Assembly (NCBI RefSeq): GCF_900115295.1
Contig: NZ_FOVZ01000004.1
Span: 62,001-126,000, forward strand
Source: Sphingomonas sp. OK281
GTDB taxonomy: Bacteria; Pseudomonadota; Alphaproteobacteria; Sphingomonadales; Sphingomonadaceae
Direction: 5' to 3'
Length of the DNA stretch: 64,000 nt
In this document: piece by piece, positions 9,108 to 17,353 of the stretch
Layout: each line of letters starts with the position of its first letter
Position numbering within the stretch: position 1 is the first letter of the stretch
The notes under the pieces: model-generated
Seen by the model: only the letters and a program-made list of their open reading frames with translations
What the model was told of the DNA's origin: nothing
Databases searched by the model: none
Position numbers and translations under genes: made by a program

Positions 9108-9821
9108 TTACCGACTGCCGCGCCAGACCTGCAGCGGCGCGCTTGGGTTCAGTCCGCCCTGATGCACCGGGCAACGACGATACCGGAAGCGGCGGTCAAG
9201 GCAGATCCAGACCTCGTCGAGCCAGCCCTGCTTGGTTGCGGTGACGCGCATCATGTCCGCCTTCAGGCCCGGGTTCGCACCGGCCATAGCTGCGGCGAAC
9301 CGACCGGCGGTCAGCGGCGTGCGCGACAATGCGTCCATGTCCGGATAGCGGAGCTTGCCGTACAGCCCGGCCGACTGGTTGAAATACTTGGCAGGACGGT
9401 ATCCGGGCATGCAGGTGCCATGCTTGGCCCATTCGTGCTGGAGCAATTGCGCGGACGGCGTGGTGCACAGGTGGGCACGGATCACCGGCGGCGGCACGAA
9501 CTCCGCGTCGTGACAATATTGCGGCCAGTCCTTGCCGACGCCATCGGGCCAGAGCCCGTGCAACGTGAAGCCGAACCGGTTGCCCGCGCCGCACTGGAAC
9601 GTCGACCCGGTGCGATCGCCATTGTCGCGGCAATATTGCGGCGCCCAAGTGATGGCGAGCGTGTAGCTGCCGATCGGGATATCCCGCTTCGGCTGGCTTT
9701 CCGACGGCAGGTCCGGGCGGACCCGCTCGATCGATGCCGGGGTCGAGCATTGATAGGCCTGCGCCTGCACGACGCTTGGCAGGACGATCGCCGCGGTGGC
9801 CAGGATCAGTCTGGAGATCAT
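9108..9821 (-). CDS. Secreted ribonuclease T2 family protein
   Basis: This 237-residue protein has a signal peptide (about residues 1-22, ending VVQAQA) and both RNase T2 signature motifs. CAS I is FTLHGLWPDG with catalytic His88; CAS II is HEWAKHGTCM with Glu130, Lys133 and His134. T2 enzymes cleave single-stranded RNA through a 2',3'-cyclic phosphate in the periplasm or outside the cell. Several cysteines could form the family disulfides. Its start overlaps the stop of the upstream four-helix membrane protein gene by four bases (ATGA), so the pair is translationally coupled. Confidence 0.92.
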   Translation of the reverse strand: MISRLILATAAIVLPSVVQAQAYQCSTPASIERVRPDLPSESQPKRDIPIGSYTLAITWAPQYCRDNGDRTGSTFQCGAGNRFGFTLHGLWPDGVGKDWPQYCHDAEFVPPPVIRAHLCTTPSAQLLQHEWAKHGTCMPGYRPAKYFNQSAGLYGKLRYPDMDALSRTPLTAGRFAAAMAGANPGLKADMMRVTATKQGWLDEVWICLDRRFRYRRCPVHQGGLNPSAPLQVWRGSR

Positions 9822-10318
9822 GCGACGTTTCCCTTGTCGGTCTTGGCAGGAGGCGCGGAATCGATAGGAGGCCCGATGTCGCGATCGGCATATGTGTCGA
9901 GGTCCGCGTCCTTCGCGAACCAGATTTTGCTACCGGGCTGGAACAAGTGGACGGCCGCCGCGACGTAGAGCGCCGTCGCGATCAACGAAAGGATCGACGT
10001 GGTGCCCAGCGTCGCACTGCCGTTGGCGAGCGCTGCCAGAGGCTGGATCGCGGTCAGCGTCGACAAGGCGGCGAGGACGACGACGACCCACTTCGCCACG
10101 ACGCTCGGCGCGCGCGCGGTGAAGTACCAGAGCAGGACGGTCACCGCGATCCCGATGGCCTGGAACGTCGGCAATATCCAGGTCGCCTTGGCGAGCACCG
10201 GATAGGCGGTGACGATCGCCTCGCGCTGCGTCCAGGTCATCGCGGTGACGACCGTATCCAGCACGAACGCGGCCCAATACAGCCGCTCGTAGCGAACGAT
10301 GGCATCCGGCCTGATCAT
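9818..10318 (-). CDS. Four-helix integral membrane protein, unknown function
   Basis: This 166-residue protein has four predicted membrane segments, at about residues 13-30, 47-65, 72-92 and 104-124. The C-terminal tail is hydrophilic and proline/aspartate-rich. I do not recognise a named family. It sits 52 bases downstream of nadC and overlaps the RNase T2 gene by four bases, so it may belong to a nadC-membrane protein-RNase T2 transcript. No functional link to NAD synthesis can be read from the sequence. Confidence 0.75.
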   Translation of the reverse strand: MIRPDAIVRYERLYWAAFVLDTVVTAMTWTQREAIVTAYPVLAKATWILPTFQAIGIAVTVLLWYFTARAPSVVAKWVVVVLAALSTLTAIQPLAALANGSATLGTTSILSLIATALYVAAAVHLFQPGSKIWFAKDADLDTYADRDIGPPIDSAPPAKTDKGNVA

Positions 10319-10370
10319 GATCCTGCTCCCCGACGCGGCCGCCTGAAGACCCGCGCCGGATCTGGCGGGG

Positions 10371-11222
10371 CTATCCGGCGGTCGTAAAGTCCAGGCCTAT
10401 ATCCGCCGCGGGTGCCGACTGCGTCAAGCGGCCGACCGATACATAGGTGACGCCGGTCTCGGCGATCGCGCGGATCGTGTCGAGGGTGACGCCGCCCGAC
10501 GCCTCGGTCGGCACGCGCCCGCCGACCAACGTCACCGCGCCGCGCAACGTCGCCGGCGCCATGTTGTCGAGCAGGAGGTGCGTCGCGCCCGCCGCGAGCG
10601 CAGGCTCGATCTGGTCGACGCTGTCGACCTCGACGATGATATGCGCGATCCCCGCATCCTTCGCGCGGCGCACCGCCTCCGCGACGCCGCCCGCGACCGC
10701 GACGTGATTGTCCTTGATCATCGCCGCATCCCACAGCCCCATCCGGTGATTCTGCGCGCCACCCATCCGGGTCGCGTATTTCTCCAGCACGCGCAGGCCG
10801 GGGATGGTTTTGCGCGTGTCGAGCAGGATCGCACCGGTGCCGGCGATCGCGTCGACATAGAGGCGGGTCATCGTCGCGATGCCCGACAAATGCTGGACGG
10901 TGTTGAGCGCGCTCCGTTCGGCCGTAAGCATCGCCCGCCCTGCCCCTTCGAGCCGCATCAGGTCGGTGCCGGCCGAAACGCGCTGGCCGTCCTCGACGAG
11001 ACGCTCGATCCGCACGTCGGGGTCGAGCGCGCGGAAGAACGCCTCGGCGAGATCGAGCCCGGCGACGACGATCGGATCGCGGCTGTCCATCACCCCGGTG
11101 AACCGTGCGTCGGCGGGGATCACGGCCGCGGACGTGATGTCGCCGATCGTCCCGAGATCCTCGGCCAGCGTGGCCGCGACGAACGCCTCGAGGTCGAAGG
11201 ATTCGGGCAATGCTGCGTTCAC
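10371..11222 (-). CDS. nadC: Nicotinate-nucleotide pyrophosphorylase (carboxylating)
   Basis: This 283-residue quinolinate phosphoribosyltransferase converts quinolinate and PRPP to nicotinate mononucleotide in de novo NAD synthesis. Family motifs are seen: LAEDLGTIGDITSAAV near the N-terminus, LNTVQHLSGIAT, LDTRKTIPGLRVLEKYA, GGAQNHRMGL and IKDNHV. The late substrate-binding motif VEVDSVDQ is followed by LLDNM. It starts with GTG at 11222 behind a GGGAGA site. The partner nadA is nearby (11610-12593) on the same strand but separated by a small plus-strand gene. Confidence 0.95.
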   Translation of the reverse strand: MNAALPESFDLEAFVAATLAEDLGTIGDITSAAVIPADARFTGVMDSRDPIVVAGLDLAEAFFRALDPDVRIERLVEDGQRVSAGTDLMRLEGAGRAMLTAERSALNTVQHLSGIATMTRLYVDAIAGTGAILLDTRKTIPGLRVLEKYATRMGGAQNHRMGLWDAAMIKDNHVAVAGGVAEAVRRAKDAGIAHIIVEVDSVDQIEPALAAGATHLLLDNMAPATLRGAVTLVGGRVPTEASGGVTLDTIRAIAETGVTYVSVGRLTQSAPAADIGLDFTTAG

Positions 11223-11387
11223 CTGAAGTCTCCCAGAAATTGCCGTACGGTCATGCGAGCGCCGGTGCCAAAAAACCGCTTGCGGGGACAGCGAATTACG
11301 ATGCCGCCACGCGATGAAAATATTTCAGATGGGACGGAACCAATCGATCCGGCGCAAGTTGCACGACCGATACCCGAGGAAGTTTGT

Positions 11388-11537
11388 ATGCCTGCCAAGA
11401 CGATCGCCGATACCGCACGCCTGAGCGCCCTGCTGGACGAGGCCCTGATGCTCGCCGATGCGCTCCAGTTGCCGATCGCCGCGATCCATATCGATCAGGC
11501 GCGCGCCCAGCTCGGGATCGACACCGCCGCCGACTGA
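11388..11537 (+). CDS. 49-residue hypothetical protein between nadC and nadA
   Basis: A short frame reads MPAKTIADTARLSALLDEAL and ends QLGIDTAAD. It is preceded by GAGGAAG six bases before ATG 11388, a good ribosome binding site. The predicted protein is helical and amphipathic, with no cysteine or membrane segment. Its composition matches real protein in this genome, unlike the overlapping shadow frames. I do not recognise a function. It points opposite to nadC and nadA and stands alone. Confidence 0.65.
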   Translation: MPAKTIADTARLSALLDEALMLADALQLPIAAIHIDQARAQLGIDTAAD

Positions 11538-11609
11538 CCGCAGCCGGCTGCGCCGGCGATCGACCAGCCTCACAGGCGAAGGGGCCGGCCATTAGCCAGC
11601 CCGGACGCG

Positions 11610-12593
11610 TCACTTCGGTCCGAGATCGCCTTGGCCGACGGTGTTCGACGCCATTTCCAGCATCCGGTCGAGGCTCTTCTTCGCCTGGATGCGCAATCCC
11701 TCCTCGATCTCGATCCGCGGCGACAGATCGCGCAGCGCGACATACAGCTTTTCCAGCGTGTTGAGCGCCATGTACGGGCAGATGTTGCAGTTACAGTTGC
11801 CATCCGCCCCCGGCGCCCCGATGAAGCGCTTGTTCGGGAGCGCCTTTTCCATCTGGTGGATGATGTGCGGCTCGGTCGCGACGATCAGCGTGTCGCCGGG
11901 CATCGCCAGCGCGTAATCGAGAATGCCGCGCGTCGAGCCGACATAATCCGCGTGATCGAGGATGATCGGCGGGCATTCGGGATGCGCCACGACGGGCGCA
12001 CCGGGATGCTGTGCCTTCAGCTTCATCAGCTCGGTCTCGCTGAACGCCTCGTGGACGATGCACACGCCCGGCCAGAGCAGCATGTCGCGGCCGGTCTTTC
12101 GCGCGAGGTAACCACCGAGATTGCGGTCGGGCCCGAAGATGATCTTCTGCTCGGGCGGGATCTGCGCGAGGATCGCGTCCGCCGACGACGAGGTGACGAT
12201 GATGTCGGAGAGCGCCTTCACCTCGGTCGAGCAGTTGATGTACGTCAGCGCGATATGATCGGGATGCTTCGCGCGGAAGGCGGCGAACTGCTCGGGCGGG
12301 CAGCTGTCTTCCAGGCTGCAGCCGGCATCCATGTCGGGCAGGACGACGATCTTGTCCGGCGACAGGATCTTGGCGGTCTCGGCCATGAAGCGCACGCCGC
12401 AGAAGGCGATGACGTCGGCGTCGGTGGCAGCGGCCTTGCGCGAGAGGTCGAGACTGTCGCCGACGAAATCGGCCAGATCCTGAAGCTCGGGCTTCTGGTA
12501 GTAATGCGCGAGGATGACGGCGTTCTTCTCCTTGCGGAGGCGCTCTATCTCGGCGCGGATGTCGATGCCGGCGAAGTTCTGGTTCAATTCCAT
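11610..12593 (-). CDS. nadA: Quinolinate synthase A
   Basis: This 327-residue [4Fe-4S] enzyme condenses iminoaspartate with dihydroxyacetone phosphate to quinolinate, the step before NadC. Typical motifs are ILAHYYQKPELQDLADFVGDS, the cluster and active-site region IAFCGVRFMAETAKIL, YINCSTEVKA, VHPECPP and the cysteine-rich GNCNCNICPYMALN near the C-terminus. Length fits the bacterial family. The gene is 27 bases downstream of the DUF4230 gene, giving a probable run MBL hydrolase-DUF4230-nadA. No nadB was seen in this window. Confidence 0.96.
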   Translation of the reverse strand: MELNQNFAGIDIRAEIERLRKEKNAVILAHYYQKPELQDLADFVGDSLDLSRKAAATDADVIAFCGVRFMAETAKILSPDKIVVLPDMDAGCSLEDSCPPEQFAAFRAKHPDHIALTYINCSTEVKALSDIIVTSSSADAILAQIPPEQKIIFGPDRNLGGYLARKTGRDMLLWPGVCIVHEAFSETELMKLKAQHPGAPVVAHPECPPIILDHADYVGSTRGILDYALAMPGDTLIVATEPHIIHQMEKALPNKRFIGAPGADGNCNCNICPYMALNTLEKLYVALRDLSPRIEIEEGLRIQAKKSLDRMLEMASNTVGQGDLGPK

Positions 12594-12620
12594 GGTCGTA
12601 TCCCGAGTGTTGCCCGTTCC

Positions 12621-13346
12621 CTAGGGGCGGTTCCCTAGCACGTCCTGCAGCGAGCGCGAGGTGTCCCAGCGTTCGGTATTCGCGGTCGGCTCGTCGGCGA
12701 AGCGTACCGCGACGGTCGCATCGATCCCGGCAGCGCGCAGCGGCATCGCGAAACTGCGTTCGACCGCACGGCGCGTCGCGTCTCGCGCGAGCTTGATCAT
12801 CGCGGGTTCGCGCGCCTGGCGGATCAGTTCGATCTGGCCGGCGCGGCGGTTGGCGGCGTCGAGGCGCTTCTCGGCATCGGTGAACGTCGTCAGCACACCG
12901 CCCGAACCATATTCGCGGACCGCGTTGAGATCGACCTGCGGGCCATCGGCTTCGACGGCGGGCAAGCGCACGGACAGCGTCTTCGAATTGCCATCCCACG
13001 CGACGTCGGACTGGGTAAGCTTGGCCATGTCGACTTCGTACCGGACCATGCCGGGCATGATCAGCGTCTTCTCGGTCGTGAAGCCGAGCTGCGACTGTTT
13101 CGAGGTGACGACCGCGACGTAGCGCGCGGCGAACGCCGACAGGCGGTTCTGCTCGCGCAGTCCTTCGAGGCTGGCGCTGGCGATCGTCGTCGGATCGGGC
13201 GTTAGGCGGTCGCTGACGTAGCGCTGCACACCCCAGAGCACGAGCAGCCCTGCGAGGACGAGGATCAAGACGACACCGACGGCCTTTGCCAGGAACGGGG
13301 CCACGCCGCTCTTGCGGACGGGTTCGGTCACGCTGTCGTTCGCCAT
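12621..13346 (-). CDS. DUF4230 domain membrane-anchored protein
   Basis: This 241-residue protein has one N-terminal membrane segment (about residues 20-42) and a DUF4230 domain from about residue 65 onward. The recognisable pattern runs through SRLSAF-like and AARYVAVVTSKQS to MPGMVRYEVDM. DUF4230 proteins have no established role. The start overlaps the end of the upstream MBL-hydrolase gene by 19 bases, and nadA follows 27 bases later, so the three are probably one transcript. Confidence 0.85.
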   Translation of the reverse strand: MANDSVTEPVRKSGVAPFLAKAVGVVLILVLAGLLVLWGVQRYVSDRLTPDPTTIASASLEGLREQNRLSAFAARYVAVVTSKQSQLGFTTEKTLIMPGMVRYEVDMAKLTQSDVAWDGNSKTLSVRLPAVEADGPQVDLNAVREYGSGGVLTTFTDAEKRLDAANRRAGQIELIRQAREPAMIKLARDATRRAVERSFAMPLRAAGIDATVAVRFADEPTANTERWDTSRSLQDVLGNRP

Positions 13347-14185
13347 GTCTCGCCTTCCTCGATAACCAGTCCGCGGGTTTGCAGGTCGTACAGATGCGCC
13401 AGCACCGATCGCTCGGCGGCGGGCACGAGTTGTGGGCCGAGCCCGACATACATGCGCTCGACCATCGCCGGGATCGGCCGCGCGCCCTCGCGGAGCAGGC
13501 GAAGGATCTGCCCTTCGCGTTGCTTGCGGTGGCCGAGCATCCCGCGGACGAGCCGCTGCGGCTTGTCGATCGCCTCGCCGTGGCCCGGATAATAGATGCG
13601 GTCGTCGCGCCCCATCAGCTTTTCGAGGCTCGCCATGTACGCGGTCATATTGCCATCGGGCGGCGAGACGATCGTCGTCGACCAGCCCATGACATGATCG
13701 CCGGAGAACAGCGCCTTCGTCTCGGGGAGTGCGAAGGCGAGGTGGTTCGAGGTGTGGCCGGGCGTGGCGATCGCCTCCAGCGTCCAGCCTGTGCCGGTGA
13801 CGGTATCGCCCTCCGCAAGAACGCGGTTGGGTGCGTAGGCGGCATCGAATGACGCGTCTGCTCGCGCGCCCGCGTCGGCGAGATCGAACGGTGCAGCGCC
13901 GACGATCGGGGCGCCGGTGAGCGACTGGAGCGGACGCGTGGCGGGGCTGTGATCGCGGTGATGATGCGTGACGACGATCGCCTTGACCGGGCGGCCATCG
14001 ATCGCGCGCCGCAACGCGGCGAGGTGGGCGGGATCGTCGGGACCGGGATCGATAACGGCAAGATCGGTCGTGCCGACAATGTGCGTTTGCGTACCGGTAT
14101 AGGTGTAGGGAGAGGGGTTGGGCGCGAGCACGCGAACGACAAGCGGCTCGAGCTGGATCGGGATACCGGTCGGATGCTCAGCCAT
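13328..14185 (-). CDS. MBL-fold metallo-hydrolase
   Basis: This 285-residue metallo-beta-lactamase-fold hydrolase carries the zinc motif VVTHHHRDHSP, a later histidine in TPGHTSNHLAF and an aspartate in FSGDHVMGW. A C-terminal helical, winged-helix-like tail (about the last 70 residues) resembles the LACTB2/glyoxalase II-like branch. The substrate is unknown. ATG 14185 (MAEHPTGIP) is preferred; 32 further codons upstream are open but look non-coding. It leads the probable MBL-DUF4230-nadA operon. Confidence 0.88.
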   Translation of the reverse strand: MAEHPTGIPIQLEPLVVRVLAPNPSPYTYTGTQTHIVGTTDLAVIDPGPDDPAHLAALRRAIDGRPVKAIVVTHHHRDHSPATRPLQSLTGAPIVGAAPFDLADAGARADASFDAAYAPNRVLAEGDTVTGTGWTLEAIATPGHTSNHLAFALPETKALFSGDHVMGWSTTIVSPPDGNMTAYMASLEKLMGRDDRIYYPGHGEAIDKPQRLVRGMLGHRKQREGQILRLLREGARPIPAMVERMYVGLGPQLVPAAERSVLAHLYDLQTRGLVIEEGETWRTTA

Positions 14186-14376
14186 GCATGCGAAATGGCG
14201 GCTCGACCCAGCGATGACAAGCCCCCCTTTGGCTACGACGGGCTGTCGGATATTCTTACAAACCGACATTCGGCCAAACATGGGTTAACTATCGAACTTC
14301 AACAAAACCGCCAACGCGCGGTTCTGGCACAGGCCGTGCAAATCTTGCACCGTCACCGAACGCGACCGCGTTCATA

Positions 14377-14420
14377 GGGTGGATCGACCGCTTTCCCTCC
14401 GGTCTCGCGACGATCCACCC
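14377..14420. terminator. Inverted repeat after grxD, possible terminator
   Basis: GGGTGGATCG (14377-14386) and CGATCCACCC (14411-14420) are exact 10-base inverted copies with a 24-base loop. The repeat lies just past the grxD stop in the gap before the MBL gene. There is no U-tract, so intrinsic termination is uncertain. Confidence 0.4.
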
Positions 14421-14434
14421 ACCCGGTGCCCGGA

Positions 14435-14758
14435 TCAGTTGGCCTTCTGGGTCTCGAACAACTGCGCCAGCTCGCCGCTCTCGTACATCTCCATCATGAT
14501 GTCCGAACCGCCGACGAACTCGCCGTCGACATAGAGCTGCGGGATCGTCGGCCAGTCCGAATAGCTCTTGATACCCTGCCGGATACCCTGGTCCTGCAGC
14601 ACGTCGACGCTCTCGAACTCGACCTCGAGATGGTTGAGGATCGCGATCGCGCGGCTGGAAAAGCCGCACTGCGGGAACAACGGGCTGCCCTTCATGAACA
14701 GGACTACAGGGCTGGCTTTCACCAGGGCGTCGATGCGGGCGTTGGAATCGTCGGTCAT
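14435..14758 (-). CDS. grxD: Monothiol glutaredoxin, Grx4/GrxD family
   Basis: This 107-residue CGFS-type glutaredoxin carries the CGFS active site at residues 31-34 within LFPQCGFSSRA. The downstream motifs DWPTIPQLYVDGEFVGGSDI bind glutathione. Such proteins carry and transfer [2Fe-2S] clusters and form hetero-complexes with BolA proteins. The bolA-family gene lies 11 bases upstream on the same strand, so a BolA-Grx iron-sulfur module is strongly suggested. Encoded last in the zeta inhibitor-bolA-grxD run. Confidence 0.95.
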   Translation of the reverse strand: MTDDSNARIDALVKASPVVLFMKGSPLFPQCGFSSRAIAILNHLEVEFESVDVLQDQGIRQGIKSYSDWPTIPQLYVDGEFVGGSDIMMEMYESGELAQLFETQKAN

Positions 14759-14769
14759 GTCTTGGGTCC

Positions 14770-15000
14770 TCAGGAAATTGCGGTCGTAAGCTGAAGTGCG
14801 TGCAGGACGCCGCCCATCCGCCCGCCGAGCGCGGCGTAGACGGCCTGGTGCTGCTTCACCCGGCTCATCCCGGCAAAGCTGGCAGCGGTGACCTTGGCCG
14901 CATAATGATCGCCGTCGCCTGCGAGATCGGTGATCTCGACCTGGGCATCGGGGATCGCGTCCTTGATCATGGTTGCGATATCGTCGGCAGCCATCGGCAT
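14770..15000 (-). CDS. bolA: BolA family protein
   Basis: This 76-residue protein has the BolA fold signature GDGDHYAAKVTAASFAGMS followed by RVKQHQAVYAALGGRM. The conserved histidine near the C-terminus (VLHALQL) could coordinate a [2Fe-2S] cluster shared with a monothiol glutaredoxin. It lacks the loop cysteine typical of BolA2-type proteins as far as I can see. It is 1 base downstream of the zeta-inhibitor gene and 11 bases upstream of grxD. Confidence 0.92.
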   Translation of the reverse strand: MPMAADDIATMIKDAIPDAQVEITDLAGDGDHYAAKVTAASFAGMSRVKQHQAVYAALGGRMGGVLHALQLTTAIS

Positions 15001-15001
15001 A

Positions 15002-15325
15002 TCAATGCGCCTCCAGCAACTGGCGACGGGCCTCGATCATCTGTTGCGCGAGCGCACGACGGACCGTCGCCTCGTCGTGATCGAGACCGGCGGCAGTCAA
15101 GTCACCGACCAGTTTGCGCACCACATCGTCGTCACCGCCGCCTTCCATGTCGGCATGGACGAGAGCGGTCGCATAGGCATCGGTCTCTTCGGGCGTCAGG
15201 GCCATCTCGTGTGCAGCCCACCCCCCCAGCAGGCGATTGCGACGCGCCGTTATCCGGAAGGCCATCTCTTCCTCACGCGCGAAATTCGCCTCGCTGGCGC
15301 GTTCGCGGTCGTCGAAAGTGGTCAT
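15002..15325 (-). CDS. F1-ATPase inhibitor zeta subunit (DUF1476)
   Basis: This 107-residue protein matches the alphaproteobacterial zeta subunit (DUF1476). The N-terminus MTTFDDRERASEANFAREEE is the inhibitory segment, followed by ARRNRLLGGWAAHEMAL and a four-helix remainder. In Paracoccus the zeta subunit blocks ATP hydrolysis by F1FO in one direction. The gene leads a compact run with bolA and grxD, which is not an ATP synthase context. Confidence in family is high; the inhibitory strength of this member cannot be read. Confidence 0.88.
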   Translation of the reverse strand: MTTFDDRERASEANFAREEEMAFRITARRNRLLGGWAAHEMALTPEETDAYATALVHADMEGGGDDDVVRKLVGDLTAAGLDHDEATVRRALAQQMIEARRQLLEAH

Positions 15326-15487
15326 TGCGCGGGTCCCCGTTCAAGCTCGTAATCGTATCGGAGATAGGTCGCGGAGCGGCCTCGCGCAATAATCGACAGA
15401 AACGTACAAAAACAGCTGGAACAATGACGCGTTCGTAACGATATATAAGTCGGTCACGTGACACAGTGCATGGACAGGAGAGTGAGA

Positions 15488-15631
15488 ATGACGACGCTAT
15501 CGGCACCCCCATCCCATATCGCAACCTCTTCACGGTCGACTCCGCGCGTTGTTCACGGCCTGGTGTATGGAATTGGCGCATCGATGGCGATGTGGGGCGC
15601 CATCGCAGCGATTGCGTATAAACTGATCTGA
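15488..15631 (+). CDS. 47-residue single-pass membrane peptide, hypothetical
   Basis: A short frame starts ATG 15488 behind a strong AGGAGAG site. Its N-terminus is polar (MTTLSAPPSHIATSS). The C-terminal half forms one hydrophobic segment, from about residue 24 to 43, ending AYKLI. It is divergent from the zeta-inhibitor gene and has its own AT-rich upstream stretch around 15430-15450. I do not recognise a family. The strong ribosome site and membrane-segment composition support it as a real small gene. Confidence 0.55.
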   Translation: MTTLSAPPSHIATSSRSTPRVVHGLVYGIGASMAMWGAIAAIAYKLI

Positions 15632-15661
15632 CGTATGTTGGCGTCGTAGAGGCCAGCTGAT

Positions 15662-16660
15662 CTAGCCGACCTCGACGACAAGCTTTCCGATCGCGCCGCG
15701 AGCGGCCATCTTGGCAATCGCCTTGCCGCCGTCTTCGAACGCGAAGACCTCGGTCACACGCGGGGCGATCTTCCCCGCTTCCCAGAGTTCGAACAGCGTT
15801 TCGATATGCGCCTGGTTCGCCTTCGGATCACGCGCGGCAAACGCGCCCCAGAACACGCCGCAGACGTCGCAGCTTTTGAGCAGCGTGAGGTTTAGCGGCA
15901 GTCTAGGGATACCGGCGGGGAAGCCTACGACGAGATACTTGCCCTCCCATGCGATCGAACGCAGCGCCGGCTCGGCATAATCGCCGCCGACCGGATCGTA
16001 GATCACGTGCGCGCCATCGCGACCGACTGCGGCCTTGAACTGCTCGGCGAGCGCCTTCGACTGGCCCTTGTCGAACGGCGCGCGGGCGTAGATCAGCGTT
16101 TCGTCGGCGCCGGCGGACTTGGCGGCGGCAGCCTTTTCCTCGGACGATACCGCGGCGACCACCTTCGCGCCGAATGCCTTGCCGAGTTCGATCGCGGCGA
16201 GCCCTACCCCGCCGGCGGCCCCGAGCACGAGCAAGGTCTGCCCGGCCTTGATGTGGCCGCGGTCGAGCAGCGCGTGGATCGTCGTGCCGTAGGTGAGGAT
16301 GAGCGAGGCGCCCTCGGCGAAGCTGCGGCCTTCGGGGAGGCGGTAGAGCTTGGCGGGGTCGGCGATCACCTTCTCGCACAGGCCGCCGTGGCCGAGCATC
16401 GCGATGACGCGGTCGCCGACTGCCCAGCCCGTCACGCCTTCACCGATCGAATCGATCGTACCGGCGATTTCGCCGCCCGGTGCGAACGGGCGTTGCGGCT
16501 TGAACTGGTATTTGTCCTCGATGATCAGGACGTCGGGAAAGTTGATCGCGCAGGCCTTGACCGCGACGACGACCTGTCCGGGGCCGGCTACCAGATCGGG
16601 CAGCTCGACCATTTCCAGAGTTTCAGGTCCGCCGACTGCCTTCGACACCAATGCTCGCAT
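15662..16660 (-). CDS. NADPH:quinone oxidoreductase family protein (MDR superfamily)
   Basis: This 332-residue medium-chain reductase resembles the NADPH:quinone oxidoreductase (Qor) group without catalytic zinc ligands. The N-terminal GroES-like part includes [14 protein letters not shown] and [10 protein letters not shown]. The Rossmann motif is [20 protein letters not shown], and a later segment is [12 protein letters not shown]. The substrate is not identifiable. The start codon lies inside the end of leuD (38-base overlap), behind a good GGAGAG site, so it is probably expressed with leuC-leuD. Confidence 0.88.
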   Translation of the reverse strand: MRALVSKAVGGPETLEMVELPDLVAGPGQVVVAVKACAINFPDVLIIEDKYQFKPQRPFAPGGEIAGTIDSIGEGVTGWAVGDRVIAMLGHGGLCEKVIADPAKLYRLPEGRSFAEGASLILTYGTTIHALLDRGHIKAGQTLLVLGAAGGVGLAAIELGKAFGAKVVAAVSSEEKAAAAKSAGADETLIYARAPFDKGQSKALAEQFKAAVGRDGAHVIYDPVGGDYAEPALRSIAWEGKYLVVGFPAGIPRLPLNLTLLKSCDVCGVFWGAFAARDPKANQAHIETLFELWEAGKIAPRVTEVFAFEDGGKAIAKMAARGAIGKLVVEVG

Positions 16661-17252
16661 ACCCGCTCTCCACCGTCGTCCAGGGGCGATTCGATGCGAC
16701 CGCCTCCTCGAATTTCGAAATCTGGGTATCCCTTGCCAGCGTCAGGCCGACTTCGTCCAGCCCTTCCATGAGACACTGGCGACGGAATGCGTCGAGTTCG
16801 AAGGTGAAGCGATCCTGGAACGGGGTGGTGACGGTCATCGTCTCGAGATCGACGGTGACGATCTGATCCTTGGCGACCTCGAGCAAGCGGTCGATCGCCT
16901 CCTGGGGCAGCACGACGGGGACGATGCCGTTCTTGAACGCGTTGCCCGAGAAGATGTCGGAGAAGCTCGGCGCGATCACCGCGGTGATGCCCATGTCGGC
17001 GAGCGCCCACGCGGCATGCTCGCGGCTGGAGCCGCAGCCGAAATTATCGCCCGCAATGAGGATCGGCGACCCGGCGTAGCGCGGGTCGTCGAAGATGTTT
17101 CCGGGTTGCGCGCGGACCGTCTCGAACGCGCCGCGTCCGAGGCCAGTGCGCGTGATCGTCTTCAGCCAGTGCGCCGGGATGATGACGTCGGTGTCGATGT
17201 TCTTCGCGCCCCAGGGATAGGCGCGGCCCGAGACGGTCGTGACGGGAGTCAT
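16623..17252 (-). CDS. leuD: 3-isopropylmalate dehydratase small subunit
   Basis: This 209-residue swivel-domain subunit of isopropylmalate isomerase works in leucine synthesis with LeuC. Typical motifs are [15 protein letters not shown] near residue 18, the substrate loop [12 protein letters not shown], and [18 protein letters not shown]. The start overlaps the stop of a 34-codon gene by four bases (ATGA). The C-terminus runs 38 bases into the following reductase gene. Pathway partners leuA and leuB are not in this window. Confidence 0.96.
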   Translation of the reverse strand: MTPVTTVSGRAYPWGAKNIDTDVIIPAHWLKTITRTGLGRGAFETVRAQPGNIFDDPRYAGSPILIAGDNFGCGSSREHAAWALADMGITAVIAPSFSDIFSGNAFKNGIVPVVLPQEAIDRLLEVAKDQIVTVDLETMTVTTPFQDRFTFELDAFRRQCLMEGLDEVGLTLARDTQISKFEEAVASNRPWTTVESGYASIGVEGSRRT

Positions 17253-17353
17253 CGCTGTTCCGTGCGCTCCGGAACCACACGCGCTGATGCGACATAGGCC
17301 GCGACGCCGCTGAGCATTGCGCCAGCCGCCAGCAATACGAAAACTTTCTTCAC
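17249..17353 (-). CDS. 34-residue membrane peptide encoded between leuC and leuD
   Basis: A 34-codon frame begins with GTG 17353, four bases overlapping the leuC stop (GTGA), and ends by overlapping the leuD start by four bases (ATGA). A GGGGGAAAGAG site precedes it. The product starts [16 protein letters not shown] and continues [10 protein letters not shown], so it has a basic N-terminus and one hydrophobic segment of about 17 residues, then a charged tail. It could be a membrane peptide or a cleaved leader. No family is recognised. Perfect coupling at both ends argues it is translated. Confidence 0.7.
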   Translation of the reverse strand: MKKVFVLLAAGAMLSGVAAYVASARVVPERTEQR

